Positions 57,852 to 64,000 of a stretch of 64,000 nucleotides of DNA are shown here, piece after piece. Origin of the DNA: Dactylorhiza incarnata (lineage: Eukaryota > Streptophyta > Magnoliopsida > Asparagales > Orchidaceae); contig JAWHQI010000228.1 in the NCBI GenBank assembly GCA_033032865.1, positions 3,758,501-3,822,500 of the forward strand, in the 5' to 3' direction. The notes under the pieces were generated by a model. It worked only from the letters and a program-made list of their open reading frames with translations. It was not told the origin of the DNA and ran no database searches. The first letter of the stretch is position 1, and the number at the start of each line of letters is the position of its first letter. The position numbers and the translations under genes are program-made.

Positions 57852-58068
57852 CGTCGAATAGAACTCGACGCAATCTTTGGGATGCGTCGAATGCATCTCG
57901 ACGGGCTCTAGCATGTGCGTCGACATCATCTCGAAGCATCTATGTGGCTGTGTCAAATCTCTCTCAACGCAACCAATACCATACTTTGAATGATTATCGA
58001 CGGGACTATGCAGGTACGTCAAATCTCACTCGACGCAACTCTAAAACTGCGTCGATTTCTTCTCGACG
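57852..58068 (+). repeat. C2 in-frame 33-bp palindrome array
   Basis: Seven units start at 57852, 57885, 57918, 57951, 57984, 58017 and 58050, exactly 33 bp apart. Each has a 19-bp core of the form CGTCGA-N7-TCGACG (some arms degenerate) and a 14-bp linker. 33 bp is 11 codons and the frame stays open, encoding repeats of the type Ser-Asn-x-(Thr/Ser)-Arg-Arg. It lies between the gag coiled coil and the second zinc knuckle. The same palindrome fills the C LTR and the post-pol region. Confidence 0.93.
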
Positions 58069-59676
58069 CATAATTTCAGCACAAAATCTCAAAACATCAA
58101 AACCTTCTGTTGCTCTTATGCTAAAATGTTCCTTCTGTTCTAAATTAGGACATATTGCCAAGTATTGCTGGCATAATAATGCAGCACTTATTCAGCTAAT
58201 GGTGAACAATGGAAGATCATCTCATTCTTTCATATCTTCATATGATGAGAGAAGGAAGAGACCCCAGCATGAGAGGGTCTGTATTAATGTTTATTTTACA
58301 TGTGCAGAGGGAAGGCTGTTCAACCACAAACCAGCAGTGGCTTCTGGACAGTGGATGCTCCATGCATATGACTGGAGCAAGAGAGTTGTTGGAAAATTTC
58401 AAGGCCAAGGAAGGGCCCAAGGAAATCTTTGGGAACTCCCACTCTGGTCAAACCAATGGATATGGTTTGATCAGGATAGGAGAAATGTCCTTTGCTAAAT
58501 AGCTTATGTTGACGGACTTCAACATAATCTGATCAACATTAGTCAGATGTGTGATGGTGAATACAAAGTTGTATTCACCAAGTCCTTGTGTCATATAGTT
58601 AGTTCTATGACTGATTAAACCGTTCAGAATGGTCTCAAAAAAGGTAAGGTGTATGTGGTAGACTTTGAGCACACAAAGTCAGAGATCTGCTTGTTTAACT
58701 CCCAGTTATAAAATAGTGAGTTGTGGCATAGGAGACTTAGTCATCTTAACCTTAAGACCATAGAAAAACTTTCCAAACTGAACCTAGTCTGGGGTTTACC
58801 AAATGGTAAATTTAATAATGACCATCCCTGTAGAGACTACCAACTAGGTAAGCAGATCAAAGCTTCATTCAAACCAATTGGTAAGAATGATTATCCTAGA
58901 ATCCTTTTCCTTCTACACATGGACCTGTTTGGTCCCATCTCCACTCAAACCTTAGCAGGGAAGTCCTCACTTTAGTCATTGTCGATGATTTTTCTAGGTT
59001 CAGCTGGGTGTTCTTTCTAAAAGCTAAGTCAGGCACCTTCAAGATCCTCTCAAGATTCATTAGACAGATTCAATCTGAACTCAATACACAGGGCGCTGAG
59101 ATCAGAAGTGATCATGGCACTTAGTTTGAGAATCAGTTAATGTGTAAATTTTATGAGGATGAAGGCATCAGGCAAAGATTTTCAGCTCCTAGAACCCCCC
59201 CCCCCCCCCCCCCCCCCCCCAACAAAATGGGGTGGTTGAAAAGAGAAATAGAACCCTAATTGAATCAGGAAGAACATTGTTAGCTGAATCTAACTTGCCA
59301 AAGTCCTTCTGGGCTGAGGCAGTAAATACTGCAAATTATGTTCTGAATAGAAGTCTCATCCACAAGACTAAGTTGAAAACTCCTTATGAGATGTTGAAGG
59401 GAAAGGCACCCATAGTCACCTACTTTAGAATCTTTGGGTGTGCTTACTTTATCCTTAATAATGGGGAAAACCATCTTGCAAAATTTGACAAGAAGGCTGA
59501 TGATGGAATATTCTTAGGATACTCTTCATCAAGCAAGGCCTATATGTGTTTCAATAAAAGCTCTCTCAAAATTGCGGAGTCAATGCTTATAGTTTTTGAT
59601 GAAACTAACATGGTTTACAAGGGGAAGGAAACTTCCACCAGTTCTATCCTGCAGGAAGAAGTTCAACTAGCAGAGT
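58069..59676 (+). pseudogene. pol: C2 second zinc knuckle, protease and integrase (broken)
   Basis: Zinc knuckle CSFCSKLGHIAKYC at 58127-58168. In the next frame is the protease active site DSG (QQWLLDSGCSMHMTG) at 58347-58355. The integrase HHCC finger has WHRRLSHLNL; its last Cys is Tyr (CRDY). The first catalytic Asp is in HMDLFGP, the second in IRSDHGT (followed by a TAG), and the Glu in VVEKRNRTL. Between the last two a 26-C run (59195-59220) shifts the frame. The downstream part has SFWAEAVNTANYVLNR, TPYEMLKGKAP and FGCAYFILNN. Stops and frameshifts (near 58498, 58707, 58973 and 59150) rule out function. Confidence 0.88.
59195..59220 (+). repeat. 26-C homopolymer inside C2 integrase
   Basis: C26 replaces the short C-rich stretch usual before the Gln-Gln-Asn-Gly codons. 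With 26 Cs the two sides are out of frame; 24 or 27 would not be. Confidence 0.9.
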
Positions 59677-59822
59677 AGGTGGAAAGGATGAGCATAGTGG
59701 ACCATCCAACTGTGTGTTAGGAAAAGGGACAATAAGACATTGACACTGACTCAGGTGATGATTATGCAGCAGAAGAAGAGAAAACTGCAGCACCTAAGCT
59801 ACCAGTCATAGACATCATTCAA

Positions 59823-61553
59823 GTGAATGAGGATGAAGCTCCTTCTGTCTCTGAGCAGGTGGTAGCTCAGGAAGAAGATTGTCCCCTAGATCATCCCACA
59901 AGATCTAGGATGACTCAAAAGGATCATCCTCCAACTCAAGTAATAGGAGATTTGACAGCAAGAGTAAAGACCAGGAAACATTTAACTTGTGAGACAATGC
60001 TGCAATGTTTTCTGTCACAATATGAACCCAAGAAATTTGAAGAAGCAGATAGTGACACTTACTGGATATCTGCTATGCAAGAGGAATTGACCCAGTTTAA
60101 AAGGAACAAGGTCTGGACTTTGGTTGAGAGACCAAAGAATTACCTAGTGATTGCAACAAAGTGGGTGTTCAAGAACAAAATGAACTCAACTGGGGTCATA
60201 ATCAGAAACAAGGATAGACTTGTGGCCCAAGGGTATAGGCAAGTGGAAGGCATTGATTTCAACCAGACATTTGCCCCAGTAGCCAGACTGGAGGCAATCA
60301 AAATGTTCTTAGCATATGCTGCCCACATGAAGATAAAGGTATACCAGATGGATGTCAAGAGTGCTTTTCTCAAAGGGAAATTACAAGAAGAGGTGTATGT
60401 GGAACAACCACCAGGTTTTATCAATCCAACTTTTCCCTCTTTTGTATATAGATTAGATAAAGCACTATATGGTCTAAAGAAAGCTCCAAGAGCTTGGTAT
60501 GAGACCTTATCCACTTTTGTCCTGGAACACAAATTTGAAAGAGGAAAGGTGGATAAAACACTCTTCACAAGAGCACATAAGAATTAGCTACTACTAGTGC
60601 AAATATATGTAGATGATATTATGTTTGGTTCCACAGATCAATCTCTATGCAAATGGTTTCCTCACCTAATGCAGTCAAGATTTGAGATGAGTAGCATGGG
60701 GGAGTTATCCTACTTTCTTGGTCTCCAGGTTAGACAAAATTCATATGGCATTTTCATATCCCAATCCAAATATACCAGAGAACTCATTAAGAGATTTGGG
60801 ATGGAAAATGCCTCTATCATGAAAACCCCCATGGATACCAAAGTTGTTTTGGATAGAGATGAAAAAGGTAAGTCCTTTGATCAAAAGACTTACAGAGCAT
60901 CCATTGACTCTCTTCTCTACCTAACAGCTAGCAGACCTGATATAATGTTTGCTACTTGTATCTGTGCAAGATTTCAGGTTGACCCAACGGAATCCCATAT
61001 GAGTTCTGTCAAAAGAATTCTAAGATATCTAAAGGGTACTCCTAAACTTGGCTTATGGTACCCAGCTGAATCTGGATTTGAATTGGTATGGTATTCAGAT
61101 GTAGACTATGCTGGATGTAGGCTTGATAGAAAAAGCACTTCAGGAACATGTCAGTTCCTGGGTGCTAGACTGATATCATGGTTTAGCAAGAAGCAAACCA
61201 TAGTCTCCATTTCTACAGCTGAAGCTGAGTATATAGATGCAGGAAGCTGCTGTTCACAAATTTTGTGAATGCAAAATCAGTTGTTAGATTACAACTTTTC
61301 CCTTGCCAATTCCACAATCTATTGTGATAGCTCTAGTGCAATATCAATTGCTTCCAATACTATTCTCCACAGCAGAACTAAGCACATAGAGATAAGGCAC
61401 CACATTCTCAGGGACAATGTAAAGAAAGGTAAGATCAACCTTCAATACATATCTACTAACACTCAAAGGGCTGTCATCTTCACTAAGCCCCTTGATGAAA
61501 GCAAGCACAAGTTCTTTATCAATGCACTGGGGATGCTTGATGAAGCTCAGTAG
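59823..61553 (+). pseudogene. pol: C2 reverse transcriptase-RNase H (two stops)
   Basis: RT motifs in order: [88 protein letters not shown], then YVDD at 60606-60617. RNase H: SDVDYAG (usual SDADYAG), AEAEYIDAG, CDSSSAI, TKHIEIRHHILRD and TKPLDESKHKFF. The region is open except for TAG near 60585 and TGA near 61266, and otherwise reads cleanly for about 570 codons. It is the best-preserved enzyme region in the window. RT type and context place it with Sireviruses. Confidence 0.93.
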
Positions 61554-62019
61554 GTCCCCCTTATTATGAATAAAGAACTATTTTTTATAGAAAATTATTG
61601 ATGGGATAAACAACAAGAATCTTAAAAGAAATCTTAACTGTTTAATCAAAGCCGCGTCGAATTCATATCGACGTACCATCGACTAACACTTGACGTCATC
61701 TTCGAGAGCACTATGGGAAGCTGACTTCGAATACCACTCGACGTAACGTCGAATACCTATCGATGCTTACGTCAACATCATTACTGATGCCTATATTTCG
61801 AAGCCACATCGACATCAACTTGACGCTCCATTGACTTGACAGATCGCGCGTATTGACATACTCTGGCGCACTGCATTCTACTCTTCTCTCGACGTTGCTT
61901 CGAATAAAACCCTAAGTTGTAGCGATTCATTTACTAAAAGCAACTTTTGCGTTTAAATTCTATTGTGCTTTTCGAGTTCTCTCCTTCCTGCTCTCTTCCC
62001 ACTTCCCTCTCTTCGTCTA
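61554..62019 (+). mobile_element. C2 post-pol region with palindromes
   Basis: Non-coding. N7 palindromes or half-sites begin at 61655, 61677, 61700, 61725, 61747, 61770 and 61807, mostly 22-25 bp apart. It ends with CGAATAAAACCCTAAG, shared with C1, then a T/C-rich stretch. Confidence 0.8.
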
Positions 62020-62039
62020 TTTTTTCTGTTTCAGTGCAG
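62020..62039 (+). promoter_or_regulatory. Splice-acceptor-like site ahead of C2 ORF3
   Basis: T-rich tract followed by TTTCAGTGCAG, 17 bp before ATG 62057; parallels the C1 site. Confidence 0.5.
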
Positions 62040-62056
62040 GTTCGCGCAGTGTTTCA

Positions 62057-62590
62057 ATGGCTTCTCCGCCCAGTCATGAAGATATTATGGAGGCAGTCAA
62101 TCTAGCTCTTGAAACAGTACAGTCTAAGTTTGGCTCGCTCTATCTGGATTTCTCTAGAGCATGCTATCGCAAATTACGCCGTCAACATAAACGATTGCAA
62201 GAGCTGACCTATGACCTAGAAGTCTTTGACAGAGAAGTACGATCGGCAACTGTGCCTGCTGATGGCTTTATATCCTTTCTCAATGATATAAAGCAGGGGG
62301 AGAGTGGTATCAGTAGGCAGCAAACTTATCAACAACACCTGCCTCCTCTAGATTCAGTTTACATAACAGCGATCCCTCTTTGCCTCCTCAAGATTTAGTT
62401 TACACGACAGCGATCCCTCTCTTCTTCACCACTAAAGGAGAGCCGGCTATCTCATCCAAACTTCAGCTTTCAGTTGCAGTAAATCAGGGGGAGGTGATCT
62501 CTTTAAGGACTCTGCCCTTTGCTCAGGGAGAGTCATTAACTTAGGGGGAGTTCCCCTCAATTTCAGATGATCAGATGTACCTCAAGTCAC
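62057..62590 (+). pseudogene. C2 ORF3, extra protein after pol (broken, cut by B3)
   Basis: ATG 62057, MASPPSHEDIMEAVNLALET. An all-helical, Arg/Leu-rich N-terminus (YRKLRRQHKRLQELTYDLEV) suggests a coiled coil. A roughly 44-bp duplication near 62340-62430 disturbs the frame. A second frame continues with AVNQGEVISL and AQGES, then a TAG before Gly-Glu-Phe. Recurring Gln-Gly-Glu codons coincide with AGGGGGAG runs. The N-terminus shows no resemblance to C1 ORF3, although position, acceptor and the Gln-Gly-Glu part match. B3 truncates it at 62591. Function unknown. Confidence 0.5.
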
Positions 62591-63705
62591 TATTAAAATT
62601 TTTGAAAGACCGTTTAGGAGTAAGCAGGAGTTGTATCAACAAAAGTTATAGCCAAACAACCACAATGCCAAAACAGCAACACAAGAAATCTTTATTGAAA
62701 TAGAACTGCTTTACAATGCAAGGTATACATGGTGAGACATGATTCATAAGAATCACGGAGACGAGAAGAACAAACACACCAAAACTGAAACTGGCGGTCT
62801 GCCAAAGCAGAGACCGCACAGACCGCAAAAAGGGCTCAGGTCGCCCGGCTTGCTCTGCTGTACTCCCAGACCGCTTGCACAGTCAGACCGCTTAAACACC
62901 TTGAGACCGCGCGAACAGAAGCAGACAACCAGCACTGCCAGACCGCAATCCCAGACCGCACGAACTGAAGCTTTATTGAACTGAACAAAGAACTGAAGCT
63001 GTCGCCAGACCACAACTCTGATCGCCTAATCGCTGAAGGTCGCCTGATCGCTGAGCTAGCTGCGAACAGCACAAGAACACAATAAACCAGTTCGCTGACA
63101 GACCGCAGACGAACTGTTTATTCAAGCCACCGGAAATCACCAAGGAAGGAGACCGCAACCTGCTGACCGCAAACAATTCTTGTTAGGAATGACGGGCCAT
63201 GCACCCCTATTTATAGGCGGGTGGACTGATGTCGTCACCGCACAAACCGGGATACAGTCACCACCCATCAGATCGCGAGCGGTCTCACAAGGCAGACCGC
63301 GCGAACACAACACTTGGACAAGATTCAGTCCAAGACCGAAGTCAGCAGCAAGCCGCGCACAAGCCACGCGGATACAACGACCACCCTTCCTGAGATCGCC
63401 AAGACAAGGACGAACATCTGGCCGACTTGAGCCAAGTCGCCAGAACAGCCCAAACAAGCCGCCCGGTCACTGCGGTCAACCAAGAACAGGCCGCCCAGAA
63501 CAACACCGGAAGAACTCACAACAGGTCGCCAGAACCAACGACCAAACCAAGAAGCAAACTGGCCGATCACAGCAGATCGCCAGAACAGCAGGGAGAGATC
63601 GCAGACCCAAAATGCCAGAGCACCAGCACAGGCCGCACGGTCTCTGCGGTCTCCAGCCTTCAGACCGGCCGGACTCCCTTCCACTTCACTTCAACAATTT
63701 CAACG
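62591..63705 (-). repeat. B3 LTR (3' LTR in element orientation)
   Basis: 1115 bp, reverse complement of the B LTR. Terminal dinucleotides are mutated (plus-strand start TA, end CG). TATTTATA at 63208-63215. Many AGACCGC heptamers. Inserted in C2 ORF3; the far end and right TSD lie outside the window. Confidence 0.92.
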
Positions 63706-64000
63706 CTCCCCCTTGAAGTGGGAAGTGGAAACTAGACCGAGCAACCCCCTTAACCGTGTAAACAGTCCCTTCGCCAGCGGCTTTATGAAGATGTCTGCGA
63801 CATTGTACGCACTCCCAACATGCTTGACCATAAGAGATCCTCCCAACACCTTTTCACGAATGAAATGGTGCTCAATCTCTATATGTTTGATCATCGCGTG
63901 ACAGACTGGATTGTTGACCAGCTTGAGAGCACTCTCATTGTCCCCGCGTAGCATAGTGGGACCTCGAACCTCCTGATGAACGTCCGCTACCAACCTCTTG
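63706..64000 (-). CDS. pol: B3 RNase H end and PPT (partial, runs off the window)
   Basis: The minus-strand frame entering from the right edge is open to about 63700. It shows GDNESALKLVNNPVCH (with the Asp that B1 has lost), KHIEIEHHFIREKV and VADIFIKPLAKGLF, the C-terminal part of copia RNase H. PPT AAGGGGGAG lies next to the LTR (about 63706-63714). No stop interrupts this part, unlike B1, so B3 may be younger or better preserved; only its last roughly 95 codons are visible. Confidence 0.85.

Noticed and set aside
57852..58068. CRISPR-like repeat array
   Set aside because: Whole 33-bp units repeat, there are no unique spacers, and the array lies in a plant retroelement reading frame.

Overview
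This window is plant nuclear DNA, almost certainly angiosperm, made almost entirely of nested, decaying LTR retrotransposons. The evidence is the presence of Ty1/copia and Ty3/gypsy gag and pol remnants, primer-binding sites matching initiator tRNA-Met (TGGTATCAGAG) and tRNA-Asp (TGGCGCCGTTGCCGGGGA), TG...CA long terminal repeats with 5-bp target-site duplications (TSDs), and plant-type short introns. I see no host housekeeping gene, tRNA, rRNA or CRISPR. The species cannot be named from the sequence. Element letters below are local labels.

Layout. 1-2759: two adjacent decayed copies (X1, X2) of an intron-bearing gene resembling the 'putative gypsy type transposon' domain family. 2760-22101: element D, a copia (Sirevirus-like) element that kept gag pieces and lost pol. 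Its 5' LTR is joined head-to-head to an inverted D LTR fragment. That fragment carries a solo LTR of family B (B2, 3168-4406, TSD CTACC). D is split by element E (9396-19204, TSD GGCAT), a minus-strand, tRNA-Asp-primed gypsy-like element present as a two-unit tandem with three LTRs. It encodes only a twin zinc-knuckle protein. 22102-23160 is unresolved. 23180-25763: element F, a minus-strand Sirevirus-like fragment (LTR, PBS, gag, 30-bp palindrome array). 25785 to 54176: element G, an old gypsy element with a chromovirus-like layout, used as a landing site. It is interrupted by C1 (27878-42259, itself interrupted by the copia element B1, 32128-38612) and by H (45737-50411, TSD CCCAA, a gag-only gypsy element filled with tandem repeats). 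54177-62590: C2, a nearly full-length Sirevirus-like element with gag, protease, integrase, RT, RNase H and a downstream extra ORF. It is interrupted by B3 (62591 to beyond the window, minus strand).

How the parts relate. B1, C2 and G carry or retain pol. C1, D, E and H have lost pol and could only have moved with enzymes supplied in trans. All coding regions seen are broken by stops or frameshifts, many of the C-to-T type expected from methylated cytosines.

The signal I find most interesting is that each retroelement family carries its own self-complementary short motif, amplified in the LTR and, in several families, in coding DNA. Family C uses CGTCGA-N7-TCGACG, with about 22-bp spacing in non-coding DNA and an exact 33-bp, codon-compatible period inside the gag/protease reading frame. 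Family F uses CGAGACC-N7-GGTCTCG with a 30-bp period. D uses TAACG-N5-CGTTA, H uses GTGGACC-N3-GGTCCAC, E uses GCACGATCA-N2-TGATCGTGC, and B shares the heptamer GCGGTCT with the X genes. Palindromic LTR repeats are known from maize Sireviruses. The in-frame coding arrays and the parallel occurrence in six families are what I would check first.
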